Shown piece by piece: positions 1 to 8,994 of a DNA stretch of 64,000 bases. Below the pieces are notes generated by a model that saw only the letters and a list, made by a program, of their open reading frames with translations, had not been told where the DNA came from and did not search any database. Each line of letters starts with the position of its first letter. The stretch's first letter is position 1. The DNA comes from Microbacterium sp. (GTDB lineage: Bacteria; Actinomycetota; Actinomycetes; Actinomycetales; Microbacteriaceae): contig NZ_JAPLAI010000010.1 in assembly GCF_026393345.1 (NCBI RefSeq), positions 4,016-68,015 of the forward strand, written 5' to 3'. The position numbers were made by a program, and so were the translations under genes.

Positions 1-290
1 CGGTCACCCTCTCGGTCGATCGGGAGGACGGCCAGGCGGTCCTCCGCGTGCACGACGACGGACCGGGCGTCGACCCCGAGGTCGCGCGGGAGCTGTTCGA
101 ACGATTCTCCCGCGGCGACCGTTCCCGCGCCCGGAACACCGGCGGCACCGGCCTCGGGCTCTCCATCGCCCGTGCGATCGTGGAGGCGCACGCCGGCGAC
201 ATCAGCGTGGACTCGCGCCCCGGCGACACCACCTTCACGGTGCGTCTTCCCGCCAAGCCCGCCGATCCTCCCGCCGCCCCCGCATCCTGA
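1..290 (+). CDS. Sensor histidine kinase, C-terminal fragment
   Basis: Only the last 96 or so codons lie in the window; the reading frame is open from base 3. The visible part is the ATP-binding (HATPase_c) domain of a two-component sensor kinase: the G1 box appears as HDDGPGVDP near the 5' end, followed by a RFSRGDRSR segment and the G2 box GTGLGLSIARAIVEAH. The chain ends in a short Pro/Ala-rich tail after the final beta-strand, so this is a normal kinase C-terminus. The sensor domain and the partner response regulator are outside the window, so the signal cannot be inferred. Downstream pgi starts 70 nt later with its own -10 box and is probably separate. Confidence 0.85.
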   Translation, partial: VTLSVDREDGQAVLRVHDDGPGVDPEVARELFERFSRGDRSRARNTGGTGLGLSIARAIVEAHAGDISVDSRPGDTTFTVRLPAKPADPPAAPAS

Positions 291-359
291 TTCCCCGCCG
301 ACGACAGGGTGGCGACGGCCGCGGATGCCGCCGGCCGCGCGCGGCGCTAGCGTGGACTC

Positions 360-2039
360 GTGACCAGTCCCATCGATGCCACCACCACGTCCGCCTGGGC
401 CGAGCTCGACGCCCACCGCTCCGGATTCACCCCCGACCTGCGCGGGTGGTTCGCCGCGGATGCCGACCGCGCCGAGCGCCTGAGCCTGCCTCTCGCCGAC
501 CTCCACGTCGACCTGTCGAAGAACCTCGTGACGGACGACATCCTCGCCTCCCTCGTCCGGCTGGCGGAGGAGACCGGCGTCGCCGAGCGCTTCGCACAGA
601 TGCTCGCCGGAGTGCACCTGAACACCAGCGAGGATCGCGCGGTCCTGCACACGGCCCTCCGGCGCCCCGCGGGTGCCACCCCCGCCCTCGAGGTCGACGG
701 CCAGCACATCGACACCGACGTGCAGGAGGTGCTGGACCGCCTCTCCGCGTTCGCCGAGCGCGTCCGCTCGGGCGAGGGGACCGGCGTCACCGGCAGGCGC
801 GTCACCCACGTCGTCAACATCGGCATCGGCGGCTCCGACCTCGGCCCCGTCATGGTCTACGAAGCGCTGAAGCCCTACGCGGATGCGGGCATCGAGGCGC
901 GCTTCGTCTCGAACATCGACCCGACCGACATCGCCCAGAAGACCGCCGGCCTCGACCCGGAGACCACCCTGTTCGTCGTGGCGTCGAAAACCTTCACGAC
1001 GCTTGAGACCCTCACCAACGCCCGGCTCGCCCGGGACTGGCTGTGGCAGGGGCTCACCGCATCCGGCGCCATCGCCGACGACGACGACGCGCGGACGGAT
1101 GCGGTCGCACACCACTTCGTCGCTGTCTCCACCGCGCTCGACAAGGTCGCGGCCTTCGGGATCGACACCGACAACGCCTTCGGCTTCTGGGACTGGGTGG
1201 GCGGCCGATACTCGGTCGACTCCGCGATCGGCCTGTCGCTCGCGATCACGCTCGGACCCGATGCGTTCCGTGAGCTCCTCGCCGGATTCCACGCCGTCGA
1301 TGTGCACGTGGCGACGACCCCGCTGGAACGGAACGTCCCCGTCCTCATGGGCCTCCTGAACATCTGGTACACGAACTTCCTCGGTGCGCAGTCGCACACC
1401 GTGCTGCCGTACGCGCAGCTGCTGCACCGCTTCCCGGCGTACCTGCAGCAGCTGACGATGGAATCGAACGGCAAGTCGGTCCGCTGGGACGGCTCCCCCG
1501 TCACCACCGACACCGGAGAGGTGTTCTGGGGCGAGCCGGGTACCAACGGCCAGCACGCGTTCTACCAACTCATCCACCAGGGCACGCGCCTGATCCCGGC
1601 GGACTTCATCGCCTTCGCGAACCCGGCGTACCCGCTGCGGGACGGCGACCGTGACGTGCACGGGCTGTTCCTGGCCAACTTCCTCGCCCAGACCAAGGCG
1701 CTGGCGTTCGGCAAGACCGCATCCGAGGTCGAGGCGGAGGGCACCACCGGCCCGCTCGTCGCGGCGCGCACGTTCGGCGGCAACCGGCCGACGACGTCGA
1801 TCTTCGCGCCCGCGCTGACGCCGGCGGTGCTGGGGCAGCTCATCGCCCTGTACGAGCACATCACGTTCACGCAGGGCACGATCTGGGGCATCAACAGCTT
1901 CGACCAGTGGGGCGTGGAACTCGGCAAGCAGCTCGCGCTGCAGATTGCCCCCGCGATCGAGGGCGACGAGGATGCCCTGGCCGCGCAGGACCCGTCGACC
2001 CGCGCGCTCCTCGCCTATTACCGCGAGCACCGCGCGTAG
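360..2039 (+). CDS. pgi: Glucose-6-phosphate isomerase
   Basis: Interconverts glucose 6-phosphate and fructose 6-phosphate in the cytosol. The 559-residue product has normal family length. Visible family features are [12 protein letters not shown] near residue 155, the phosphate-binding SKTFTTLET near residue 209, [20 protein letters not shown] near residue 396 (catalytic Glu/His region) and the C-terminal signature [11 protein letters not shown] near residue 516 with the catalytic Lys. The GTG start is supported by a TAGCGT -10 box at 348-353, six bases upstream, which predicts a leaderless message. The gene stands alone: the next gene is convergent and the 228 bp between them shows no clear hairpin. 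Confidence 0.97.
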   Translation: MTSPIDATTTSAWAELDAHRSGFTPDLRGWFAADADRAERLSLPLADLHVDLSKNLVTDDILASLVRLAEETGVAERFAQMLAGVHLNTSEDRAVLHTALRRPAGATPALEVDGQHIDTDVQEVLDRLSAFAERVRSGEGTGVTGRRVTHVVNIGIGGSDLGPVMVYEALKPYADAGIEARFVSNIDPTDIAQKTAGLDPETTLFVVASKTFTTLETLTNARLARDWLWQGLTASGAIADDDDARTDAVAHHFVAVSTALDKVAAFGIDTDNAFGFWDWVGGRYSVDSAIGLSLAITLGPDAFRELLAGFHAVDVHVATTPLERNVPVLMGLLNIWYTNFLGAQSHTVLPYAQLLHRFPAYLQQLTMESNGKSVRWDGSPVTTDTGEVFWGEPGTNGQHAFYQLIHQGTRLIPADFIAFANPAYPLRDGDRDVHGLFLANFLAQTKALAFGKTASEVEAEGTTGPLVAARTFGGNRPTTSIFAPALTPAVLGQLIALYEHITFTQGTIWGINSFDQWGVELGKQLALQIAPAIEGDEDALAAQDPSTRALLAYYREHRA

Positions 2040-2267
2040 CCCGCGGGCCTGGCGCTCGGGCACTCTGACGCTCTGGCGCTCTCGCGCTCAAACCGCTCTG
2101 ACCGCGAGACGGGTTCGGACGCGTGCGCTTCGAGTGGCAGCACGGCGGGATGCGGGAACCCGAAGCCGCCGCGAGTGCCACCCGAACGCGAGACACAGAC
2201 ACGACCGCGACCGCGCACATGAACGAACCACCGAGCACGAAGCGGAGCGACGGGAAGGTCCGCGGGG

Positions 2268-3836
2268 TCAGTAGCCGGCGAAGGCGTCGGTCGTGAGACC
2301 CCGCGCGCGGGACAGCGCGGGAGCGAGATCCGCGATGAGCCCGGGCGGGCCGGAGATGTACGCGTGGCGCTCGGCGAGGTCGGGCACCGCGGCCGCCAGC
2401 GATTGCGCATCCAGCCTCACGCCGCCGGTCCACGTCCACCCCGGCGGCAGCTCCCCGGGATCCGTGCGGGAGAACACCACCACCGGCACCCCGGATGCAG
2501 CGAGGTCGGCGCGGAACGGCATGTCTGCCGCATCCGGGACCACGTACACGAGCACGACGTCGCGCCGGTCGCCCGTCGCGGCGAGGTGCCGGAGTTGCGA
2601 GACGAACGGGGTGACGCCGATCCCGGCGGCCACCATCAGCACCGGGCGCGCGGGGTCCGCGGGGAGGACGAAGTCGCCCCATACCCCGGTGATCGCGAGC
2701 CGGTCCCCCGGCGCGGCCGCGGCGAGCGCGCGCTTGAAGCTCGACTGCGGACCGCCGTTGTCGCGGTACGCCACCCTGACGGTCGGCAGGTCCTCCGGCG
2801 CGGACAGGATGCTGAACTCCCGCCGGGTGCCGCGGATATCCGGGCGCCGGTGCGACACCTCGAGCTCCAGATACTGCCCGGCGCGGAACGTCAGCGGGCG
2901 ACTGGCGCGGAACGTCAGTTCTCGCACGGTCGGGGCCGGGTCGTTGCGGCTCTCGAGCGTCAGCCGGACCGATGCGCGCAGGCAGAACGCGAACGCCACG
3001 AGGTTGCCGATGAGGAGCGCCCGCTCCTGGCCGAGCGTGATCGGTCCAAGCGGCAGCGGCCAGCCGGCAAGCAGACCGACGACGACCGCGACGACGAGCT
3101 GCTGCCACCGGCGGGGCGGCAGCGTCAGCGGCTCGGAAAGCATGAAGGCCGCGAGGAACAGGAACGGCGACGACCACAGGGTGGCGGAGAGCACCTCCCC
3201 GAACGGCAGCTCGAGTCCCAGCTGCCCGTACTGCACAACGACGCGGAGCACGCCGACGACGACCGCGACGACGAAGAACAGCGCAGCCACCCCCAGCCGC
3301 TCGGTGCGCCAGAGCACCGCGAGGCCGAGCAGCAGCACCGGTGCGAACAGCACCGGGGACCCCACCCACCAGGCCGAGCCGCCCAGGTTCCACTCCAGCG
3401 GAGCGAATCCGGCGAACACGGTGAGCACGGTCGCACCAACCGCGGCCGGGTTGAACACGTGACGTCCGCGCCAGACCAGCAGGTACTTCGAGACGGATGC
3501 GGCCGCCGCGGCGATCGCGATACCGCCGAGGCCCGCCGGCTCGAGCGAGGGCCGCAGCACGAACAGCAGGATCCCTGCGGTAATGAGCGACGACTCGATC
3601 CGCCACGGCAAGCGCAGCATCCGTTGGGCAACGGCGTCGACCGCGCTGCACACGACCGCGAGGACCGCGGCGGTGGCGAGGAGCTCCCCCGGGGTCGGCA
3701 GGACCAGGCCGAACAGCGACAGTACGAGCGCGATGGCCGCCAGCACGGCGAGCGCGAGCAGGACCATCCGGTACATTGAGATGCGGCCGAGGAGGACCAG
3801 TCCGCGGTTCAGTGCGGCGGTGAGCGACGCGATCAT
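2268..3836 (-). CDS. RnfD/NqrB-like membrane domain fused to ferredoxin-NAD(P)H reductase domain
   Basis: A 522-residue fusion. The first ~300 residues are strongly hydrophobic, with about nine or ten membrane segments and the RnfD/NqrB-type signature HVFNPAAVG near residue 127, plus MLSEPLTLPPRR further on. The last ~220 residues are a cytosolic FAD/NAD(P)H reductase module: RREFSI (FAD-binding type motif) near residue 338, AAGIGVTPFVSQL (pyridine nucleotide loop) near residue 402, and a terminal DAFAGY. The start codon overlaps the stop of the upstream apbE by 4 nt (ATGA), so it is the third gene of a translationally coupled operon. Inferred role: take electrons from NAD(P)H and move them across the membrane to the flavinylated lipoprotein encoded by the first gene. 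No SGAT-type flavinylation motif is seen in this protein itself. Confidence 0.85.
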   Translation of the reverse strand: MIASLTAALNRGLVLLGRISMYRMVLLALAVLAAIALVLSLFGLVLPTPGELLATAAVLAVVCSAVDAVAQRMLRLPWRIESSLITAGILLFVLRPSLEPAGLGGIAIAAAAASVSKYLLVWRGRHVFNPAAVGATVLTVFAGFAPLEWNLGGSAWWVGSPVLFAPVLLLGLAVLWRTERLGVAALFFVVAVVVGVLRVVVQYGQLGLELPFGEVLSATLWSSPFLFLAAFMLSEPLTLPPRRWQQLVVAVVVGLLAGWPLPLGPITLGQERALLIGNLVAFAFCLRASVRLTLESRNDPAPTVRELTFRASRPLTFRAGQYLELEVSHRRPDIRGTRREFSILSAPEDLPTVRVAYRDNGGPQSSFKRALAAAAPGDRLAITGVWGDFVLPADPARPVLMVAAGIGVTPFVSQLRHLAATGDRRDVVLVYVVPDAADMPFRADLAASGVPVVVFSRTDPGELPPGWTWTGGVRLDAQSLAAAVPDLAERHAYISGPPGLIADLAPALSRARGLTTDAFAGY

Positions 3837-4693
3837 AGGAACAACCCCTCCTTGCCGCCCGGTGACCACTCCACCCGGCCGTCCGTTGTCATCCTGGCCC
3901 ACTCGACGCCCCACCGGTACGCCAGTTCCGGACCGCCGTCGAAGAACAGCGCGGTCGCGGTCGCATCCGCGTGCAGCGCGTCGGCCCCCCTCGCCCACGT
4001 CGCGGCAATCGTGCGGACCGGCTCGCCGGTGCGGGCGTCCAGCACGTGGTGCAGGCTCTCCCCCCACGCGCGACGGTTCACGGCTGACGCGCACAGCGCG
4101 CCGTCGGCGATCTCCCACGCGCCGATCGCGCGCCGCGGGTCGTACGGGTGCTCGAGGCCGACCCGCACCGGCCCGCCGCGCACCACAAGGTCCCCGCTCG
4201 CGTCCACGACGACGTCACCCGTCACGCGGGCGGCGATGAGCCCGGCCACCCGGTCCACCAGCCGTCCCTTACCCGCCGCGCCGACATCGATCACGGCGGG
4301 TCCGGTCAGGCGCAACAGATCCTCGTCGACGGTGAGGATGCGGGTCCAGTCGGCGGGCGCGGGCTCCGCGCCGTGGTCGACCCGGGTGACGCGGGCGTCG
4401 TAGCCGCGGCGGGCGAGCGCCGCACCGATGAGCGGGTTCACCGCGCCGCCGGTCGCCGCATCCAGCTCCCGGTAGATCCCGAGGAGGGCGACCGCGTCCG
4501 CGGGTGCGGGCACGGCGCCTCCCGCGACGCCGAGCCTGGTCACCGCGGAATCGTCACGGAACCGCGACCACTCCCGGTCGAAACCGTCGATGAGCGCCGT
4601 CACGTCGTCCCGGAGGTCGGCGCCCAGCGGCTCCGCGCTCTCGATCTCCCACCGGGTCCCGATCGCGTCGAACGCCCAGCGGGCGGCGGTCAT
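3833..4693 (-). CDS. apbE: FAD:protein FMN transferase (ApbE family)
   Basis: Transfers FMN from FAD to a Thr/Ser of a target flavoprotein by a phosphoester bond, normally outside the cytoplasmic membrane. The 286-residue protein shows the family's core: VIDVGAAGKGRLVDRV near residue 130 (nucleotide/Mg site), VVDASGDLVVRGG, and ALCASAVNRR with the later HHVLDARTGEPV. It is shorter at the N-terminus than lipoprotein ApbE versions and I see no signal peptide, which is common in actinobacteria. It overlaps both neighbours by 4 nt (ATGA junctions), tying it to the FMN-binding lipoprotein upstream, its obvious substrate, and to the membrane reductase downstream. Confidence 0.92.
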   Translation of the reverse strand: MTAARWAFDAIGTRWEIESAEPLGADLRDDVTALIDGFDREWSRFRDDSAVTRLGVAGGAVPAPADAVALLGIYRELDAATGGAVNPLIGAALARRGYDARVTRVDHGAEPAPADWTRILTVDEDLLRLTGPAVIDVGAAGKGRLVDRVAGLIAARVTGDVVVDASGDLVVRGGPVRVGLEHPYDPRRAIGAWEIADGALCASAVNRRAWGESLHHVLDARTGEPVRTIAATWARGADALHADATATALFFDGGPELAYRWGVEWARMTTDGRVEWSPGGKEGLFL

Positions 4694-5175
4694 GACGCCG
4701 CGTCGGCCTTGATCTCCTCGACGGCTTTGTTGAAGCCGCCGCTGGTCAGGGACGACCCGGCCACCCGGCTGACGGAGATCTCATCGATGTCCTTGCCGAC
4801 CACGACATCCGCGATGCCGCCGATGAACTGCGACTGGTACTGCTCGGTCTCCCGCGCCTGCGGGTCACCGGTCACCTCGACGTCGGTGATGACGTCGCTC
4901 GCGAGCGTGAGGGTGACGGTGATCTGCTCGACCGTCTCCGGCGTCTGGTACGTGCCTTCCGCGGTGTAGGTGCCGTCGGCATAGGTGCTGTCCCCCGTGG
5001 TGCTGCCGGCGTCGGAACCGGCCGGGGTGGAGGTGTCAGCCGTGGCGGACGAGCTGGTCTGATCCGTGGGTTCGGCCTCGGCCGGGGCGCAGGCGGCGAG
5101 GGTGAGGATGCCGAGTGCGCCGGCCGCAGCGGCAGCGACGCGGACGGGGCGGGGTGCGGCGATCGAGCGGGGCAT
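4690..5175 (-). CDS. FMN-binding domain lipoprotein, predicted flavinylated
   Basis: A 161-residue secreted protein: hydrophobic signal segment ending in the lipobox LAAC (Cys29), a Ser/Thr/Asp-rich linker to about residue 75, then one FMN-binding domain. The flavinylation motif is AGSSLTS near residues 140-146; by family knowledge the second Thr/Ser position of such [S/A]GA[S/T]xT motifs carries covalent FMN added by ApbE, encoded next in the operon. Start chosen because GAGAGG lies 4-9 nt before the ATG. First gene of the three-gene operon; the ~130 bp upstream up to prs must hold the promoter. Likely an anchored electron carrier on the outer face of the membrane; the final acceptor is unknown. 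Confidence 0.88.
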   Translation of the reverse strand: MPRSIAAPRPVRVAAAAAGALGILTLAACAPAEAEPTDQTSSSATADTSTPAGSDAGSTTGDSTYADGTYTAEGTYQTPETVEQITVTLTLASDVITDVEVTGDPQARETEQYQSQFIGGIADVVVGKDIDEISVSRVAGSSLTSGGFNKAVEEIKADAAS

Positions 5176-5309
5176 ACCGGTCCTCTCGTGCGGAGTTGGC
5201 GCGGGGTCCGGCGAACGCCGCATCCCGCGATATCGACCGCTGTATGCGGCGACATGGACCATGCTCGCGGAGAGGTCTGAGAACGGCCTATGAGACCGCG
5301 CTGTGGTGC

Positions 5310-6344
5310 TCAGGCGGCGCCGTCGAACATGCTCGTGACCGAGCCATCCTCGAACACCTCGCGGATCGCCCGTGCCAGCAGCGGTGCGATCGGCAGCACC
5401 GTGAGGCCGGGGAAGATCTTCTCCGCCGGCAGCGGGATGGTGTCGGTCACCACGACCTGGTCTACCGCCGCATCCTGCAGGCGCTCGACGGCCGGGTCGC
5501 TGAAGACCGCATGCGTGGCAGCGACGATGACGCGCTCGGCGCCGCTCGCCTTCAGCGCCTGCGCGGCCTTCACGATGGTCCCGCCGGTGTCGATCATGTC
5601 GTCCACGAGGAGGCAGACCCGGCCCTCGACGCGACCGACGATCTCGTTCACGGTGACCTGGTTCGCGACATTCGGGTCGCGCCGCTTGTGGATGATCGCG
5701 AGCGGCGCACCCAGGCTGTCCGACCACTGGTCGGCGACCCGGACGCGGCCGGTGTCGGGTGAGACGACCGTCAGCTTGTCCCGGTCCTCCGGGCTGAGGG
5801 TGCGCTGGAAGTGCTCCATGAGCACCGGCTTGGCGAACAGGTGGTCCACGGGGCCGTCGAAGAAGCCCTGGATCTGCGCCGCGTGCAGGTCGACGCTCAT
5901 GACACGGTCGGCGCCCGCGGTGCGCAGCAAGTCGGACACCAGGCGGGCACTGATGGGCTCACGCCCGCGACCCTTCTTGTCCTGCCGGGAGTACGGGTAG
6001 TACGGCGCGACGACGGTGATGCGCTTCGCCGACGCGCGCTTAGCAGCGTCGAGCATGATGAGCAGCTCCATCAGCCATTCGTTGACCGGCGGGCCGAACG
6101 ACTGGATGAGGAACACGTCGCAGCCGCGGATCGACACTTCGAACCGGGTGAGGATCTCGCCCGAGGCGGAGGTGCGGTATTCCGTGGGCACCAACTGGGT
6201 GCCGAGCGCGGTCGCTACCTCACCGGCGAGGGCCAGATGGGAACGCCCTGCCGCGACGACGAGCCGCTTCTTGGTCTTGGCGACCAGCCCCGGCGCGATT
6301 CCACGCTCACGGTCGAGATCGACTTTCTTATCCTTGCGTGCCAT
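5310..6344 (-). CDS. prs: Ribose-phosphate pyrophosphokinase
   Basis: Makes PRPP from ribose 5-phosphate and ATP for nucleotide, His and Trp synthesis. The 344-residue protein has RQDKKGRGREPISARLVSDL (catalytic loop region), VDLHAAQIQGFFDGPVDHL, VVSPDTGRV, and the PRPP-binding loop DDMIDTGGTI. The start MARKDKKVD is preferred over the longer frame because the region above it is the glmU 3' end: prs begins 17 bp inside glmU, so the two are translationally coupled. Slightly longer N-terminus (about 20 residues) than enterobacterial Prs, as usual in actinobacteria. Confidence 0.96.
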   Translation of the reverse strand: MARKDKKVDLDRERGIAPGLVAKTKKRLVVAAGRSHLALAGEVATALGTQLVPTEYRTSASGEILTRFEVSIRGCDVFLIQSFGPPVNEWLMELLIMLDAAKRASAKRITVVAPYYPYSRQDKKGRGREPISARLVSDLLRTAGADRVMSVDLHAAQIQGFFDGPVDHLFAKPVLMEHFQRTLSPEDRDKLTVVSPDTGRVRVADQWSDSLGAPLAIIHKRRDPNVANQVTVNEIVGRVEGRVCLLVDDMIDTGGTIVKAAQALKASGAERVIVAATHAVFSDPAVERLQDAAVDQVVVTDTIPLPAEKIFPGLTVLPIAPLLARAIREVFEDGSVTSMFDGAA

Positions 6345-7788
6345 CGCCCGATTCCTGTGCCGACCGGGCTCGTTCCGCCGCTGCGGCGGCGCCGGTACCC
6401 GGCCTGTTCTTCTCGACCCACCCCTCGACATTGCGCTGAGGGGCGACGGTCAGAGCCAGCGCACCGGGCGGAACGTCCTTGCGGACCACCGCGCCGGCGC
6501 CGGTCTTCGCGCCATCACCGATCCTAACGGGCGCGACGAAGACGTTGTGCGAGCCGGAGTGCACCTCGTCACCGATCACGGTGCGGTGCTTGTCGATGTC
6601 GTCGTAGTTGGCGGTGATGGCGCCGGCACCGAGGTTCACGTTCACACCGATGTCGGTATCACCGATGTACGACAGGTGCGGCACCTTGCTGCCCTCGCCG
6701 ATGCGGGAGTTCTTCGTCTCCACGTAGGTGCCGATCTTGCCGCCCGCGCCGAGCACGGTGCCGGGTCGCAGATAGGCGAAGGGACCGACCTGGGCGCGCG
6801 CGCCGATGACCGCGAGGGTGGCGTCCGCGCGACGGATGACCGCATCCTCCCCCACCTCACAGTCGCTGAGGGTGGTGTCGGGTCCGATCGTCGCGCCCCG
6901 CTCGACGACGGTGGCCCGGAGGAGCTGTGTGTTCGGCAGCACCGTGACGTCTTCGGCGAGCGTCACAGCCGCGTCGATCCAGGTGGTCGCCGGATCCTGG
7001 ATGGTCACGCCGGCGCGCTGCCACCGCCGGACGATGCGCTCGTTCAGGAGCCGCGCCGCCTCGGCGAGCTGCACCCGGTCGTTCACGCCGAGCGCCGCGG
7101 TCGCATCGGGCGCGACAGCGGCGGCGACCCGCTCGCCGGCCCGGCGTGCCAGACCGATCACGTCGGTCAGGTACATCTCCTGCTGCGCATTGTCACGGGT
7201 CACCGCGGCCAGATGCACCGCGAGCGAGGCCGCCCGGAACGCGTACACGCCGGAGTTGATCTCGGCGACCTGCCGCTCGTGGTCGGTCGCATCCTTCTGC
7301 TCGACGATGCGCTCCACGTCTCCAGAGGCGTCCCGAAGCACCCGCCCGTAGCCGGCCGGGTCGGCAACGTGGGAGCTGAGGACCGTGACGGATGCGGCGC
7401 GCCCGCGGTGTGCGTCGAGGAGCCCGGCCAGTGTGTCCCGCTCGATGAGGGGCACGTCGCCGCTGAGGACGAGAACGTCGCCGTCGAAGCCGGCGAGCGC
7501 GTCAAGCGCCTGCTGCACCGCGCGGCCGGTGCCGGGGATCTCGTCCTGGTCGACGATGGTCGCGTCGGGAGCGAGCTCCGCGACGGCTGCGGCAACCGCA
7601 TCCCGGTCGTGGCGGACGACGACGACGACCCGCGCCGGAGCGAGAGCGGCGGCCGTGTGCAGCACGTGCCCGAGGAGCGGTGTTCCCCCGATCGGATGGA
7701 GCACCTTCGGGAGCCGGGAGCGCATTCGCGTCCCTTGCCCCGCGGCGAGGACGATGACGGCGAGGTCTGTGTCGGTGTGATCGGACAT
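6328..7788 (-). CDS. glmU: Bifunctional UDP-N-acetylglucosamine pyrophosphorylase / glucosamine-1-phosphate N-acetyltransferase
   Basis: Carries out the last two steps of UDP-GlcNAc synthesis for peptidoglycan. The 486-residue protein opens with the uridyltransferase motif LAAGQGTRM (residues ~13-21) and KVLHPIGG; the C-terminal half is a left-handed beta-helix with hexapeptide repeats, including GAGAITANYDDIDKHRT and SGSHNVFVAPV. The ATG at 7788 is the only plausible start: no ATG, GTG or TTG follows before the catalytic loop. That places initiation 1 nt after the discriminator base of tRNA-Gln, so any Shine-Dalgarno sequence would lie in the tRNA acceptor stem (see findings). Overlaps prs by 17 bp at its 3' end. 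Confidence 0.96.
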   Translation of the reverse strand: MSDHTDTDLAVIVLAAGQGTRMRSRLPKVLHPIGGTPLLGHVLHTAAALAPARVVVVVRHDRDAVAAAVAELAPDATIVDQDEIPGTGRAVQQALDALAGFDGDVLVLSGDVPLIERDTLAGLLDAHRGRAASVTVLSSHVADPAGYGRVLRDASGDVERIVEQKDATDHERQVAEINSGVYAFRAASLAVHLAAVTRDNAQQEMYLTDVIGLARRAGERVAAAVAPDATAALGVNDRVQLAEAARLLNERIVRRWQRAGVTIQDPATTWIDAAVTLAEDVTVLPNTQLLRATVVERGATIGPDTTLSDCEVGEDAVIRRADATLAVIGARAQVGPFAYLRPGTVLGAGGKIGTYVETKNSRIGEGSKVPHLSYIGDTDIGVNVNLGAGAITANYDDIDKHRTVIGDEVHSGSHNVFVAPVRIGDGAKTGAGAVVRKDVPPGALALTVAPQRNVEGWVEKNRPGTGAAAAAERARSAQESGDGTQG

Positions 7789-7789
7789 G

Positions 7790-7861
7790 CTCCGCCGCCA
7801 GGATTCGAACCTAGACCTCACAGCTCCAAAGGCTGTCGTGCTGCCATTACACCACGGCGGA
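7790..7861 (-). tRNA. tRNA-Gln (anticodon UUG)
   Basis: The minus strand folds into a complete 72-nt cloverleaf: a perfect 7-bp acceptor stem (TCCGCCG with CGGCGGA), anticodon stem ACAGC/GCTGT around the loop CTTTGGA giving anticodon UUG, T-arm CTAGG-TTCGAAT-CCTGG, and discriminator G. The 3' CCA is not encoded; the base after the discriminator is followed directly by the glmU ATG. It reads codon CAA. It shares the short region 7862-7929 with the divergent marR gene, where a CAGACT sequence on the minus strand could be its -10 box. Confidence 0.97.
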
Positions 7862-7929
7862 CCGCGCCATTCGGCGCCGCTCCAGTCTGCCATCCCCCCG
7901 CGGCGGTCGCCGCCCGGGATAATGGACCC

Positions 7930-8427
7930 ATGGCGCATGAGACGGACGAGGTGGACCGCATCGTCGGCGCCTGGCGCGCGCAGCGCCCCGACCTCGAGTT
8001 CTCTCCCATGGAGGTGCTTTCACGCGTCGACCGGCTGTCTCGGCACCTGGATCGTGCGCGGCGGGAGGCGTTCACCCGCAGCGACCTGGAACCGTGGGAG
8101 TGGGACGTGCTCTCCGCGCTCCGTCGCGCTGGCGAGCCATTCCAGCTCAGCCCCAAGCAGCTGCTGCAGCAGACCCTGGTCTCCAGCGGCACCATGACCA
8201 ACCGCATCGACCGCCTCGTGGGCCGCCGTCTGGTCCGCCGGGAGGACGACCCGGCCGACGGCCGGAGCGTCCTGGTGACGCTGACCGAAGACGGCCGCAT
8301 CCGGGTGGACGCCGCCATCACCCGCCTCGTCGACGCGGAGGCAGTGCTGCTGGACAGCCTCGCCCGGAGCGACCGGGACCGGCTCGCCGCACTGCTGCGC
8401 AAACTCTCACTGGGATTCGACGCATGA
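7930..8427 (+). CDS. MarR-family transcriptional regulator
   Basis: A 165-residue winged-helix regulator. The DNA-recognition part is LSPKQLLQQTLVSSGTMTNRIDRL near residues 75-100, and the wing has the conserved DDPADGRSVLVTLTEDG. N- and C-terminal helices for dimerisation flank it. A GATAAT -10 box (7918-7923) ends six bases before the ATG, predicting a leaderless mRNA. The stop overlaps the start of the next gene (ATGA), so the membrane protein downstream is probably its regulatory target or partner. Ligand unknown. Confidence 0.92.
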   Translation: MAHETDEVDRIVGAWRAQRPDLEFSPMEVLSRVDRLSRHLDRARREAFTRSDLEPWEWDVLSALRRAGEPFQLSPKQLLQQTLVSSGTMTNRIDRLVGRRLVRREDDPADGRSVLVTLTEDGRIRVDAAITRLVDAEAVLLDSLARSDRDRLAALLRKLSLGFDA

Positions 8428-8945
8428 GCATGACCGAGACCTCCGCCGCGTCCCCCGCGCCCCGCCAGCGCTGGCATGACTGGTTCGATGTGCGGTTCCG
8501 GACCCCGGCCGCCATCTACGGCCTCATCGTGTACACCGCCCTGCTCATGATCACGAGCGACCACGACGACGACGTCGCCAGCACGGTCTGGGGCTCGCTC
8601 GTCACCCTGGCGGTCTTCTTCATCGCCCACGTGTTCGCGCAGACCCTCTCCGACCACGGCCGGCATCCGCTCGGCACGGCCACCCGGTACGCCCTCACCC
8701 ACTCCTCCGGCATGCTCTACGCCGCGGTCCCGCCGACCGCGGCGATGGTAATCGCGGGGCTTTGCGGGCAGGACGCCGAGGACGCATCCGGGTGGGCGCT
8801 CATCGTGTCGACGGTCGTGCTGGGTTTCCTCGGCTGGATCGCGTACTCCCGCACCGGGGCCCCGCGCTGGGCGCGGGTGGTGGGTGCGCTCGCCACCGCG
8901 CTGCTCGGCGGATTCGTCGCCATCCTGGAGTACGCGTTCCACTGA
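8424..8945 (+). CDS. Predicted four- to five-helix integral membrane protein
   Basis: A 173-residue protein I cannot assign to a named family. After a charged N-terminus (residues 1-30) come hydrophobic segments around AIYGLIVYTALLMI, LVTLAVFFIAHVFA, AAVPPTAAMVIAGLC, ALIVSTVVLGFLGWIAY and a C-terminal VVGALATALLGGFVAILEY. The first loop carries an acidic stretch SDHDDD. Start ATG lies in the marR stop (ATGA overlap), so the two are co-translated; a MarR regulator controlling a small membrane protein would fit export or stress protection, but that is inference only. Confidence 0.8.
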   Translation: MSMTETSAASPAPRQRWHDWFDVRFRTPAAIYGLIVYTALLMITSDHDDDVASTVWGSLVTLAVFFIAHVFAQTLSDHGRHPLGTATRYALTHSSGMLYAAVPPTAAMVIAGLCGQDAEDASGWALIVSTVVLGFLGWIAYSRTGAPRWARVVGALATALLGGFVAILEYAFH

Positions 8946-8994
8946 CCCCCGGCACACGGCGGCCACCCGGCACGGACCCCGTAGCCTGGACCCG

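Noticed and set aside
1891..3651. 586-codon minus-strand open frame across the end of pgi and the reductase gene
   Set aside because: Crosses two real genes and is Arg-rich nonsense; the RnfD/reductase fusion in another frame has all expected motifs.
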